Positions 11,366-22,111 of a DNA stretch of 64,000 nt are shown piece after piece. The notes under the pieces are model-generated. The model did not search any database and had not been told where the DNA came from. It was given only the letters and a program-made list of their open reading frames with translations. The number at the start of each line of letters is the position of its first letter. Position 1 is the first letter of the stretch. Both the position numbers and the translations under genes were made by a program. Source of the stretch: Oscarella lobularis (taxonomy: Eukaryota > Porifera > Homoscleromorpha > Homosclerophorida > Oscarellidae); NCBI RefSeq assembly GCF_947507565.1, contig NC_089178.1:558001-622000 (forward strand), in the 5' to 3' direction.

Positions 11366-12540
11366 TCAACAGGTTTCAATTTCAACTGCAATCTTATTAA
11401 AAGATTCCCAAACGTCATTTGATTCGAAACACAATGTTCCTCCAGCCCTTTCGCTCTGAGAAGTCTAAAGAAAGGAGGAAAAAACCACAAGTATTCATAA
11501 CAAAGTAAATGACAAAAGATGAGTATGCTTATCAGTACATGTACGTTATTCCCATGCTCACCTGCCTGTTTAGATCCCCAATACAAACCCACTTGGATGT
11601 GGTCGTAATTGCCCACTTGGAATGATCCTTCGTTGAATCGAACTGAAATCCAAGCAAATTCACCGTCTTCACGTTCTCCACCTGATAGCCACTGGTGCAA
11701 TTCGACGACATCTTCCCAATCCCATTCTGCCACGTTTCCGTTCTCAACCCGTCGCGAAAATACGGCGCAACGATGACGTCATAGAGCGGCACCGCGTCCG
11801 AGCTGTACTTCGCAAAGCTGATGAACTTGCCGCCCGTCGCCGACGTCAACGACGTCACGCTGTGAAACGGCGGCGACGTCACGTGACGTCCGTTCAAAAC
11901 GTCGACGAACGTCGGAACGTTGTAACGCGAAACGGAATTGTTCGCGTAAATCCACGGATAGTCGAAGGCGAGCTGTCGCGAAATCGCTTCGAACTCCTCC
12001 GTTCGAAACGTGACGCACAGAAACGTCTGCCCGTTTCTCGCCTCGCCTTCGGGATAGTCGTACTTCGTCGAAAGCGAGGGAAATTTGGGCGTGCTGTGAA
12101 TCAGCCAGAAGCCGGACATTTCGTCGAAAGCGACGACGCCTTTCGTGTGGCCGCGATATTCGCTCTTTCTCCCGTCGGGATGTTCGTCGTTGTAGAGCGC
12201 GTACGCGATGTCGTTTTGGCTTGGGTTGTCGTAGAGTGGCGCGAGCGTCGACGCGATCGCGCCGCCCGACGAGTCGTTGATGGTGTGCGAAGAGAGGCTG
12301 AAACTCGGCGTTTGAGTGTCCATGTACGCGTATTTAAAGCCGCTGTCCGAGTTTGGAAGAGTGGGGAGCTTGTAGACGATGAACCTACAACAGGGTATAG
12401 GGGAGCTTTCGGTTTCGGTTTGATTTATTTTTTTACCAGTTGGTCGGTTGTCCGGATTCGTCTTTGCATCGGACGTCACCGGCAGCAAGTGAAATTGCGC
12501 CGCAAAGGCAAACGGCGAGGACGTTCAGATAACGCGGCAT
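11366..12540 (-). CDS. DNASE2: Deoxyribonuclease II (lysosomal acid DNase)
   Basis: Three minus-strand exons (12540-12437, 12384-11562, 11464-11366) join to 341 codons, typical for DNase II. A signal peptide (MPRYLNVLAVCLCGAISLAA) precedes the family start VRCKDESGQPTNW/FIVYKLP. Characteristic blocks follow: NPSQNDIAYALYNDE, then GHTKGVVAFDEMSGFW with the first catalytic histidine, HSTPKFP, NGQTFLC, DHSKWAI with the second catalytic histidine, and WVCIGDLNRQ/TSQSERAGG at the last splice. The enzyme cleaves DNA to 3'-phosphate ends at acid pH in lysosomes, usually to clear engulfed DNA. It lies 151 bp upstream of BUB3 on the same strand and is divergent from a FUT8 gene. Confidence 0.93.
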
Positions 12541-12769
12541 CTCTCCCAATCTCCTCGCACGTGTCTGCGCAGGTGATGACGTCGCTTGCACGTGATTTCG
12601 TATACATATATAATGTTCAATTTACGTTCGTTTGTGTTTTAGACGTACGGAAGGCCTTTACTTTGTCTATTTTTTATGGCTTCAGCTAAAATGGATCGAT
12701 CTTAGTCCGGGACTCGGACGAACACGCCCCCCCGACGACTTTGGAAGTGACAAGGAAGTCTCCTCAACC
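12541..12769. promoter_or_regulatory. Bidirectional promoter between DNASE2 and FUT8 copy A
   Basis: Only 229 bp separate the two divergent start codons. The spacer holds two CACGTG E-boxes (12558-12563 and 12589-12594), a TGACGTC CRE-like site between them, and a TATA-like stretch (catatataatg) near 12604. CACGTG is the core of the CLEAR element that TFEB uses on lysosomal genes in vertebrates. Use here for the DNase II gene is only a possibility. Confidence 0.5.
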
Positions 12770-14678
12770 ATGGCGGCTCGACGTACTCTCCTCATCGGGC
12801 TCGTCATTTTAACCATCTGGTTGCTTTCCGTCTATCGCGGTAGCGTTTTTGTCAGCCGATTGACCGAGCAAGAAGACGCCGCCGGATGCGGAACAATCCG
12901 ACTCGCCTATTTGGAAAGACGAGTGAGAACTCTTCGAGAGGAAGTCGACCGTCTGAAAAACGAACAGGCATCGTGTACGCCTCAGCGAACGCCAAAACTC
13001 AAACCAACATCGACTTTGAGTCGAAAACTCGAAGCGAACGAGAACTCGGACCGAAGGAGAGACGAAGCGCAAGACTCGGTCGCGAAGCGCGACATCCCAT
13101 CGACGACTCGACTCGCCGACGCAAAATCGGACATTTCGAAAAAATTTGACGTCATCGCGCTACGACATTTAGAAACGACGGTCGTGAACTGGTGGAAAAC
13201 GATTCAGTACGAGACGAGCCAAGCGGACGAGAAGACGACGAAAACGAAAAAATTCGTCGACATATCGGCCGATCATCTCCACCACGTCCTAATCGACGTC
13301 GCTCGCTTGAGAAACGCGAGTCGATTGGAACAGCGAAAGGAAGTCGAGACGGCGACGAGCGCGGTTCAGGAGCGTTTTCGACTGCGTCAGAATCCGCCTT
13401 CGTGTGGGAAAGACGTGAAACGATTGGTGTGCTCGGTGAATAAGATGTGCGGCTTCGGCTGTCAGGTGCATCACGTCGCCTATTGCTTTCTGCTCGCTCA
13501 CGGCTTGGGTCGCGTGTTCGTGCTCGCCTCCGACATGTGGTCGTATAATCGAGGCGGGCGCGGTTGGATCGACGTGTTTGAGCCGGTCTCGTTGTCGTGT
13601 GAAATGAAATTTGCTGACTATCGGAGCTTACCCGCGTATAATCCGAAGACGTACGATCCCGATGCGCCTGTCGTTCGGGCGCACTTCATCGATAATTACG
13701 TTAAAAATAATCCTCCGTATTTGCCGTTTGTTATTCCCACTGATTTGGCGAATGTCGTTCAGCATTTTCATCGTATACCCGGTCTCTGGTTTCTCGGGCA
13801 AATCGTTTCCTATTTATTGAGACTCAATGGCGATATGCAAAAATTCATTGACGACCTGAAAACGTCTATTGGATTCAAGAAGCCAATTGTTGGGTTAGAA
13901 AAGAAGAAAATTATTTGTCTACGTAGAGCACGTATATGTGTGCAGGGTTCACGTTCGTCGAACAGATAAGCTAATGGTGGAAGCGCAGAGGCATTCAATT
14001 GAAGAGTATATGCGTTCTGTTGATGACTATTATCAAGTTTTGGAAACGCGACCTATCGCTCAGAAACGAGTATTTGTCGCAACCGATGACGTCCGCGTGA
14101 TTCACGAGACAAAGGGAAAGTAGGTTATTATTAGCACAACTGTCAGTTGATCGTTTTTAGAGATGCGTGTATATACTAGGTATCAAGATTACGCCTTGGT
14201 CTTTAACGAAGTCGCTGCTACAAAAGCAAGGCAGCAGCGCTATACGCTAGACTCGTTGAAGGGCATTATTTCCGACATAATACTTTTGTCAGAGACGGAT
14301 TACCTCGTTTGCACGTTTTCCTCTCAGGTAATGACCGTAAGGAAACTCGTGATAATAATGATTTATTGATTTTTTTAGGTTTGTCGTCTTGCCTATGAAT
14401 TGATGCAGACGAAGCACGTTGACGCCTCTGATCGTTATCACAGCCTCGACGATGTCTACTATTTCGGCGGGTCAAGGCGTCGCCGGTGGCGCGCTATTTA
14501 CCCGCATGCACCGCGCGAGGGAGCAACTGGTGAACTGGAGATTGAAGTTGGGGACGTTCTCGGCGTTGACGCCATTCTGGGTGGCTACTACGTCGGAAAA
14601 AATGAACAAACAGGTAAAAAGGGGCAATTTCCTGTGTACAAGGTAGAGGAAATTGCTGATGTTAAAGACTTTTTTTGA
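12770..14678 (+). CDS. FUT8: Alpha-1,6-fucosyltransferase (FUT8-type), copy A
   Basis: Four exons (12770-13893, 13946-14119, 14180-14327, 14379-14678) join to 581 codons, close to the vertebrate length. It is a type II Golgi protein: a short N-tail, a membrane anchor (RTLLIGLVILTIWLLSVY) and a coiled-coil stem rich in Arg/Glu. The catalytic part has NKMCGFGCQVHHVAYCF, FEPVSLSC, the GDP-fucose site HVRRTDK across the first splice junction, VATDD, TFSSQVCRLAYELMQTKH and SLDDVYYFGG. A C-terminal SH3 domain follows (EIEVGDVLGV...YYVGKNEQTG...FPVYKV), the hallmark of FUT8. It should add core fucose to the first GlcNAc of N-glycans. After HVRRTDK the usual GTEA is replaced by LMVEA. Copy B follows after 145 bp with identical intron positions. 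Confidence 0.92.
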
Positions 14679-14823
14679 GAATTTTAATTAATTAATTTGG
14701 CAGTTAGCAAGAAGGCTACTTTCTCGTGCCTAATTGCTTTATACCCAAGATATTTTAATTATTCATTCCTTCGGGTATTTTTGCCGGGGATTTTAGAATG
14801 TGACTGTAGAGCTTTGGGAGAAC

Positions 14824-16482
14824 ATGCTACGTTCCCCGCCACAAGCTCCGCAAGCTACTGTGCGCAGGCGCAGCATGCTTCGCCGAAAATCAACAACAAA
14901 ATTGTTTCTTCTCGTTCTTTGCTTGATTTTCTTGACGATCTTGTGCTACAGAAGCTACAGCGCGCCGAAATGCACCGGTGGGACAAACCGATCAACGAAA
15001 AACTCGAAAACGACGCGACAACACGCGGAAAACATCTGGCGACTCGTACGCGCCGAGACGAAGTCGCACGACCTAGCAAACCGCCTCAAGCCGCTCTTCG
15101 CCGCCCTAACGACCGATACGAACGAAGAAACGTCGCCGAAAAACGACGTCGCAGCGGCAAAACTCCGTCGCCTCGTTCGAAACCGCTTCGAAACGCTCCA
15201 AAATCCCCGATCGGACACATGCGCCGACGCGAGAGAGCTCGTCTGCGACGTGAACAAGGACTGCGGTCTCGGCTGCCAGCTCCATCACGTCGCCTATTGC
15301 TTCGCACTCGCGTACGGCACGCGTCGACGACTCGTCGTCGATTCGCGCCCGTGGAACTACGTCGGGCCGTGGGATCGCGTGTTTGAGCCCGTCAGTAATA
15401 CGTGCGTCGGCGCTGTTTCTCGACGTCGAACCGTCTGGTACGATGACGTCGACGCGCGCGAGACTCGCGTCGTCAAGGCGCCCATTTTCGAGAGTCTCGA
15501 TTCGCGTCGACCGCGTCCGCCTTTCATTCCCTTGGCCGTTCCCGTCGATTTGGTTGACGCTATTCGGACGTTTCATAGGCGGCCGTCTGTTTGGTGGATT
15601 GGGCAGATGATTGGGTATTTGTTTCGACCGAATGAGAGAGTGAGAAATCGCATTGAGGCGTTGAAGGAGAGGCTCGGCTTTGGCCATCCCATAGTTGGGT
15701 AGGAATCTCTCCCCATGATCAACAAGTTTTTAGGAGAATTTTTTCCTAGAGTTCACGTTAGACGAACAGACAAAATTGGTTGGGAGGCCGATTTACATCA
15801 GCTCCATGAATATATGGAGGGTGTTAGCGAATACTATGAGATGTTGGAATGGAGTAAACCTGTTGAGAAGAAACTGGTGTTTTTGGCAACGGACGATACT
15901 GACGTATGGGAAAAAGCTAAGGAAACGTAAGATACACGAACTCTTGCGGTCTTGTACTCTATACAGAGATTTTAGGTATAAAGATTATGTGTTTTTGCAC
16001 GACGAAAGCGCTTCTCGATCAGCTAAGAAGGATCGTTTTTCTCTTGAATCTCTTGAGGGTGCTGTATCTGACATTGTTTTGTTGTCCGATACAGACTATT
16101 TGATATGCACCTTTTCTTCTCAGGTACGGTTCTCTAGTTTGTCTTTGGGCGTTCATTTAGAGGTACATGTATTCAGGTGTGTCGTCTTGCATATGAACTG
16201 ATGCAAACCAAGCATACTGACGCTTCGGACAAGGTCCTCAGCCTCGATGATGTTTATTATTTTGGGGGGCAGGAGAACCTATATTGGAGGGCGGTTGAAA
16301 ATCATGTACCACCAGAAAATGATCGCAGTCAAATTAGACTAGAAGTTGGTGACCTTGTCACTGTTGAAAAGATGGGACCAGTTTATTGGTTTGGTAAGAA
16401 TCAGAGAACAAAGGAAAGAGGGCTATATCCTTCATTTAAAGTTGAAGAAAACACGCTTGCCGTTCCCTTTCCTGTGTTTTAA
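14824..16482 (+). CDS. FUT8: Alpha-1,6-fucosyltransferase (FUT8-type), copy B
   Basis: Four exons (14824-15698, 15750-15926, 15976-16123, 16177-16482) join to 501 codons. ATG 14824 is in frame with a second candidate at 14875. Both lie before the membrane anchor (KLFLLVLCLIFLTILCY). The stem is about 80 residues shorter than in copy A. The catalytic part is closer to the family consensus: NKDCGLGCQLHHVAYCFALA, FEPVSNTC, PFIPLAVPVDLVDAI, HVRRTDKIGWEAD, LATDD, CTFSSQVCRLAYELMQTKH, SLDDVYYFGGQ and an SH3 tail ending GLYPSFKVEE. Intron phases (2, 2, 0) match copy A, so the pair arose by tandem duplication. A 31-bp-arm fold-back insertion begins just after the stop. Confidence 0.92.
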
Positions 16483-16489
16483 AAAAGCA

Positions 16490-16602
16490 TAGATATGACG
16501 TGGCCTCGGTTCCAGACCCTCTCTCCCCCGGATCGATCCTCGGAGAGAGGATCGGTAACATCCGGGGGAGAGAGGGTCTGGAACCGAGGCTAGATATGAC
16601 GT
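16490..16602. mobile_element. Fold-back (MITE-like) insertion with 12-bp direct repeats
   Basis: Two arms of 31 bp (16503-16533 and 16560-16590) are perfect reverse complements, beginning gcctcggttccagaccctct. The 26-bp centre contains a second stem (cgatcctc / gaggatcg) around a five-base loop, so nearly the whole element folds into one hairpin. It is flanked by the direct repeat tagatatgacgt at 16490-16501 and 16591-16602, as expected of a target-site duplication, with one extra g at the left junction. It has no coding capacity. A precursor-like hairpin RNA is an alternative. It lies between the FUT8 copy B stop and the first VIT/vWA gene. Confidence 0.75.
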
Positions 16603-16635
16603 AATCAAAAACTCGTGACTTGACTCGTGTTAGAC

Positions 16636-19302
16636 ATGCCGTTCGGTCTCCTGAAAAGAAATAACAATTCGCCCGTTCCTCTGCGATCGGTCAGAGTCGA
16701 GAGCACCGTTCTTGGTTATACTGCTCGAGTGGTGTCCCGATTGGACTACGAAAACGAGGAAGGGAACCCTATCGAAGCCGTTTTCACCTTTCCTCTCGAC
16801 GAATCGGCGACTGTCGTCGATTTAGCGGCTCTAATCGACGGCAGAAAGATCGTCGGGATAGTCAAAGAGAAAGGGGAAGCGCAGGAAGCGTACGACCTTG
16901 CAATCGCAAGCGGCCAATCAGCTTTTCTTATGGAATCGGACCGTCGCGAAATTTTCACGGTGAGCGTCGGTAATCTTCCGCCGAGGAAGAAAGCGACAGT
17001 CGAAGTAACATTCGTCATGGAATTGCCGACCGAACACGACGGGTAAAAACAGGCATAGGAATCTGAAAAAGAGTTTTTTGAATAAATTTTTCAGTTCGGT
17101 TCGTTTCAATCTTCCGTCTGTTCTGACACCGCGTTATCACGCAGCGTCATCGAATCCAGCCGAATCGACGAATCCGACGGCAGACGTGACGTATTTACCG
17201 GCTTCAGCCATTCCTTATACATTCTCCTTCGAAATGCGAATCGAAGCGGACGTCGACGACGTCACGTCACCGACTCATCAACTGACGACCGAACATGCTG
17301 TAGATGACGCCGGGTATAGCGTGACGTTAGTTCAATTGGCGGAAGAACACAAATTTGACAAAGACGTCGTTGTGACCATCAAGCCAAAGAACACTCATCA
17401 ACCGCATGCCGTCATTGAGATGGGAGCGGAGGACGGCGTCGCTCTTCTGTCTGATCCAGCCGTGACGCTGAACTACTTTCCAGATTTCAGTACAGCGGAT
17501 GCAATAAGTGAGCTGATCTTCGTGATTGATCGAAGTGGAAGCATGGGTGGGGGCTACATTGGGGCGGCAAAAGAAACGATTATGTTGTTTCTAAAGAGCA
17601 TTCCCGACGATTGCTATTTCAATATTGTAGGATTCGGATCGAGCCACGAGAAGCTGTTCAAAGAGAGCGTTGCTTATAATCAGGAAAATCTAGACATTGC
17701 CATGCCATACACAAAGAGTCTTCAGGCTAATCTTGGCGGAACAGAGTTGCTGCCGCCTCTTCGAGAGATCTTCAAGATGCCATCTGTGAAAGGTCTTCCA
17801 AAGCAGATCTTTGTACTCACAGATGGGGCCGTATCCAATACATACAGTGTCATTGAAGAAGTGAAGAAGAATGCTCACAACGCTAGGTAGTATCTTTTCA
17901 TTCAAGGTTTAATTAAAATAATTGTCTGGTTTATTTGTAGATGTTTTGCTGTTGGAATCGGATCAGGCGCTTCAACTGAACTCGTGAGAGGAATAGCCGA
18001 AGCTGGCAAAGGCTCGAGTGAATTTATTCAAGCCGGAGAGCGAATGCAGCCCAAGGTGATTATCACTAACTATGAGTGAGAGGTTAATTTAACATTTTCC
18101 TGTAGGTAATGAGAATGCTGAAGCGCGCCTTGACTCCGTCTATCTCCGACGTTCACGTTAGCTGGTCATTACCTGGAGTCATTCAAACTCCATCCAAAGT
18201 TCCTCCAGTGTTCAGCGGAGATCGTCTGATCATTTATGGCTTTCTTCCGCATGCAAAGGATGTTAAAGGCTCCGCGTCGCTCAACGGATACATAGGAACA
18301 GAAAAGTTTGGGCTGTCCATCGATTTTGACGTTAAAGCAAGCGAAAGCGGTAGAGGAAAAGCTGTTCACCAGCTCGCAATCAAATCACTGATCAGAGACG
18401 TTGAAAGCAATTTGAATGACAAAGATCTTGTGAAGAAGCGACTTGGCGGCACAGTCAAGTCAGACAAGGATGCGATTGTAAAGCTGAGCACAAGCGCTAA
18501 CGTGATCTGCAGCCACACATCGTTTGTGGCGATCGACGAAGAAAGCGAAGAGCCAGTGACAGGCAGCATGGAGCGTCGACACATTCCAATGGCTGAAGCA
18601 GAAGACTGCTTTGGCGGCATGGCTTCTAATTTTGCGGCTCCTCCTCCTCCAGCAGCAGCAGCACCAGGAGGAACCTTTTCATTTGGCGGTGGTCCTCCTC
18701 CTCGTCCAGGAGGGGGAGGCCTCTCGTTTGGTGGTGCTCCACCACCGTTTCTTCTCTCAACAATGAGAAGCGCATTGGGTGGCGGCCCTCCTCCTCCTCC
18801 TCAAGCATTTGGCTGTGCTCCTCCTCCTGCTCCTCAAGCATCAAGTAGCTTATTTGGTGCTGTAGCTGGAGGAACAGCGTTGCGTGCTGCTTCTGGCCCT
18901 CCTCCAGCACCGCGTAATGAATTTGGGAATCGAGCTGAAATTGGAAGCGGTGACTTGCGTCCCGACGATGCTTTCTTAACAATTGTGTCATTGCAACAGG
19001 CGTCAGGTGCGTGGCCACTTGATTCTGCTGTCGCCCGTCTTCTCAACATATCTGTTGACGAATTGGCTGCTCTTTCACCGTTTGGAAAAGACTCATCTGC
19101 TCCACTAAAGAGCATTTGGGCAACGGCTGTCGTTCTCACTTGGCTGGAAACCATGTGCGCTGGTTCCAAAGACGAATGGGATTTGATGGCAAAGAAAGCT
19201 ACAAAGTGGGCACAGAAGCAGACATTTCCTAGAGGAATGACCTGGGTAAATCTTCTGAAAGCTACCTGCGTTATACTCTTTCTGCAAGATTGTCTGGCTT
19301 AA
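16636..19302 (+). CDS. VIT + vWA protein (VWA5A/PARP4-like), copy 1
   Basis: Four exons (16636-17042, 17095-17886, 17941-18055, 18106-19302) join to 836 codons, with no signal peptide. Exon 1 is a VIT domain (RVESTVLGYTARVVSRLDYE to PRKKATVEVTFVMELP). Exon 2 carries the vWA domain with a complete metal site: DRSGSMGG at about residue 280, GGTELLPPL, and LTDG. Exon 4 begins with the domain after vWA, then a Pro/Gly linker of FGGGPPP type (about residues 600-720), then a C-terminal helical domain (SLQQASGAWPLD, SIWATAVVLTWLE) like that of VWA5A and vault PARP4. A cytoplasmic protein-interaction role, perhaps with vaults, is inferred from the family. Its last residues (VNLLKATCVILFLQDCLA) differ from the other copies, and the stop lies in a short direct repeat. 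Confidence 0.88.
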
Positions 19303-19375
19303 GCTGCTGAATGATTGTCTGGCTTAAGCTGCTGCATGATTGTCTGGCTTAATTAAGCTGCTGCATGAATGTTTT
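19288..19375. repeat. Three direct repeats of about 25 bp at the end of VIT/vWA copy 1
   Basis: The unit gattgtctggcttaagctgc occurs at 19288, 19313 and 19338, the third with a small aatt insertion. The first unit contains the stop codon of VIT/vWA copy 1, so the repeat has rewritten that protein's C-terminus compared with the KAAQKLF ending of its paralogues. Confidence 0.85.
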
Positions 19376-19454
19376 CTAACAAGACAAGGTGTGGTGTCCG
19401 GGAAGTTGATCGACACACATGTTCAGGCGTGCTGCGCGACACGTGGAGAGAGTC

Positions 19455-21971
19455 ATGCACGGACTGCAGAAGGTCGACGGTTCACCCGTTCCCCTGCGAT
19501 CAGTTAGGGTCGAAAGCACTGTAGTTGGATACACGGCTCAAGTCGTGTCTCGATTGGAGTACGAAAACGAGGAAGGGAACCCAGTCGAAGCCGTTTTTAC
19601 GTTTCCTCTCGACGAATCGTCGACTGTCGTCGATTTTACGGCTCTCATCTACGGCAGAAAGATTGTCGGGATAGTCAAAGAGAAAGAGGAAGCGAAGCAA
19701 GCGTACGACGATGCAATCGCAAAGGGTCAATCCGCTTTTCTTATGGACTCCGTCCGTCGCGACATTTTCACGGTGAGCGTTGGAAATCTTCCACCGAAGA
19801 AGAAAGCAACGATCGAAATAACGTTCATCATGGAATTGCCGACGGAACACGACGGGTAAATTTAATAAATTAATTAGGAAGAACGGACACGGATAAAGCC
19901 GCGCGTTTGAATTTATTTTTCCAGATCGCTTCGTTTCAATCTTCCGTCTGTTCTAACACCGCGCTATCACGCAGCGTCATCGAATCCAGCCGAATCGACG
20001 AATCCGACGGCAGACGTGACGTATTTACCGGCTTCAGCCATTCCTTATACACTCTCCTTCGAAATGCGAATCAAAGCGGACGTCGACGGCGTCACTTCAC
20101 TAACTCATCAACTGATGACCGAACGTGCTGTAGACGACGACCGGTATAGCGTGACGTTTGTTCAATTGGCTGAAAAGCACAAGTTTGACAAAGACGTTGT
20201 TGTGATCATCACGCTGAAGAACACCCACCAACCGCACGCCGTCGTTGAGATGGGAGCGGAGAGCAGTGTTGCTTTTTTGGCTAATCCAGCAGTGGCACTC
20301 AACTACTTTCCCAATTTCAGTACAACGGATGCAGTCAGTGAGCTGATATTTGTGATTGATCGAAGTGGAAGCATGAGTGGCAAATACATTGGGGCGGCAA
20401 AAGAAACGATTATGTTGTTTCTAAAGAGCATTCCCGACGATTGCTATTTCAATATTGTAGGATTCGGATCGAGCCACGAGAAGCTGTTCAAAGAGAGCGT
20501 TGCTTATAATCAGGAAAATCTAGACATTGCCATGCCATACACAAAGAGTCTTCAGGCTAATCTTGGCGGAACAGAGTTGCTGCCGCCTCTTCGAGAGATC
20601 TTCAAGATGCCATCTGTGAAAGGTCGTCCAAAGCAGATCTTTGTACTCACAGATGGGGCCGTATCCAATACATACAGTGTCATTGAAGAAGTGAAGAAGA
20701 ATGCTCACAACGCTAGGTACTCGTCTTTTCATTCAAAGTTTTATCGAAATAATTATCTTGTTTATTTGTAGATGTTTTGCTGTTGGAATCGGATCAGGCG
20801 CTTCAACTGAACTCGTGAGAGGAATAGCCGAAGCTGGCAAAGGCTCGAGTGAATTTATTCAAGCCGGAGAACGAATGCAGCCCAAGGTGTGCATTCTCAT
20901 TATTAATTAGCGGGTGAGATTTGATTTTCGCCGCTTTTCCTGTAGGCAATGAGAATGTTGAAACGTGCATTGGCTCCGTCACTCTCCGATGTTCACATCA
21001 GCTGGTCCATACCTTGGGTAAGCGAAGTCATTCAAACTCCGTCAAAAGTTCCTCCTGTATTCAGCGGCGATCGTCTCATCATTTACGGTTTTCTAGTCAA
21101 TGTTCTACAGCTCGGTGATCTGAAAGGCTCTGCGTCACTCAAAGGATACATAGGAACGGAGAAGTTTGAGCTGTCTATCAATTTTGAAGTGAAACCGAGT
21201 GGAGGTAGCGGAGGAAAAGCTGTTCACCAGCTTGCAATCAAATCATTGATCAAAGACGTCAAAAGCAATTACACTGACAAAGATATTATAAAGAAGCAAC
21301 TCGGAAGCACAGTCAAATCAGACAAGGATGCAATTGTAAAGCTGAGCACCAGCGCTGACGTGATTTGCAGCCACACATCATTTGTAGCTGTTGATGAAGG
21401 AAACGGCGAGCCGGTGAAAGGAAGCATGAATTTGAGGCACATTCCAATGGCTAAGGATGATGGATACAATGATTGTAGTAGATACATGAGGCATCGAAGG
21501 GTTATGAATTTTCATAATTGGGAGGATGGTAATGATTCTGATGGATACGTAAGGCATCGACGTCAAATTACTCGTTGTAATTGGGAAGATGGTGATGGTG
21601 ATGATTCAGAGTGCGAGGAGGAAGAAATAAACGATGAAAAGAAGACATCAGATGATATATTCCGAACGATTGTGTTATTACAACAGGCGTCTGGGGCGTG
21701 GCTGCTTGACTTTGCTGTAGCTCGTCTCGTCAGCAAATCTGTTGACGATTTGGATGCTCTCTCGCCGTTTGGAAAGGAAGCATCTGCTGTGTGCAAAAGT
21801 ATATGGGCAACAGCCGTTGTCTTGGCGTGCCTGGAGGCTGCATGTGCAGGCTCCAAAGACGAATGGGAGCTAATAGCAAATAAAGCTACCAAGTGGGCGA
21901 AGAAGCAGACGCTCCCTGAACGTACAACGTGGGGACATTTGATGAAAGCAGCTCAAAAGCTCTTCCAGTGA
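19455..21971 (+). CDS. VIT + vWA protein, copy 2
   Basis: Four exons (19455-19855, 19925-20716, 20772-20886, 20946-21971) join to 777 codons. An in-frame ATG also exists at 19419, but 19455 aligns with the other copies. The VIT domain, vWA metal site (DRSGSMSG, GGTELLPPL, LTDGAVSN) and C-terminal SIWATAVVLACLEAACAG domain are all present. The linker is not Pro-rich: it is a short His/Arg/Asn segment with two YMRHRR/YVRHRR repeats and an acidic stretch (DGDGDDSECEEEE). From about 20390 to 20720 the DNA is nearly identical to copy 1 (17550-17890), with a single difference visible (GRPKQ versus GLPKQ), while flanking parts are much more diverged. That points to recent gene conversion of the vWA exon. 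Confidence 0.87.
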
Positions 21972-22111
21972 CAGGAAATTTGCTAAAAAACTGCGCATGC
22001 TGATTGATTAATTGATTATTTTTGCCATTAGCTAAATTATTCGCATTCTTAAAATATCCATAATTGTGTGACGACACAGGATGTCACATGATGTAGGGTC
22101 TACTCACGAAA

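Noticed and set aside
11862-12689. A 275-codon plus-strand open frame overlapping DNASE2.
   Set aside because: It is antisense to a clear DNase II exon and resembles nothing.
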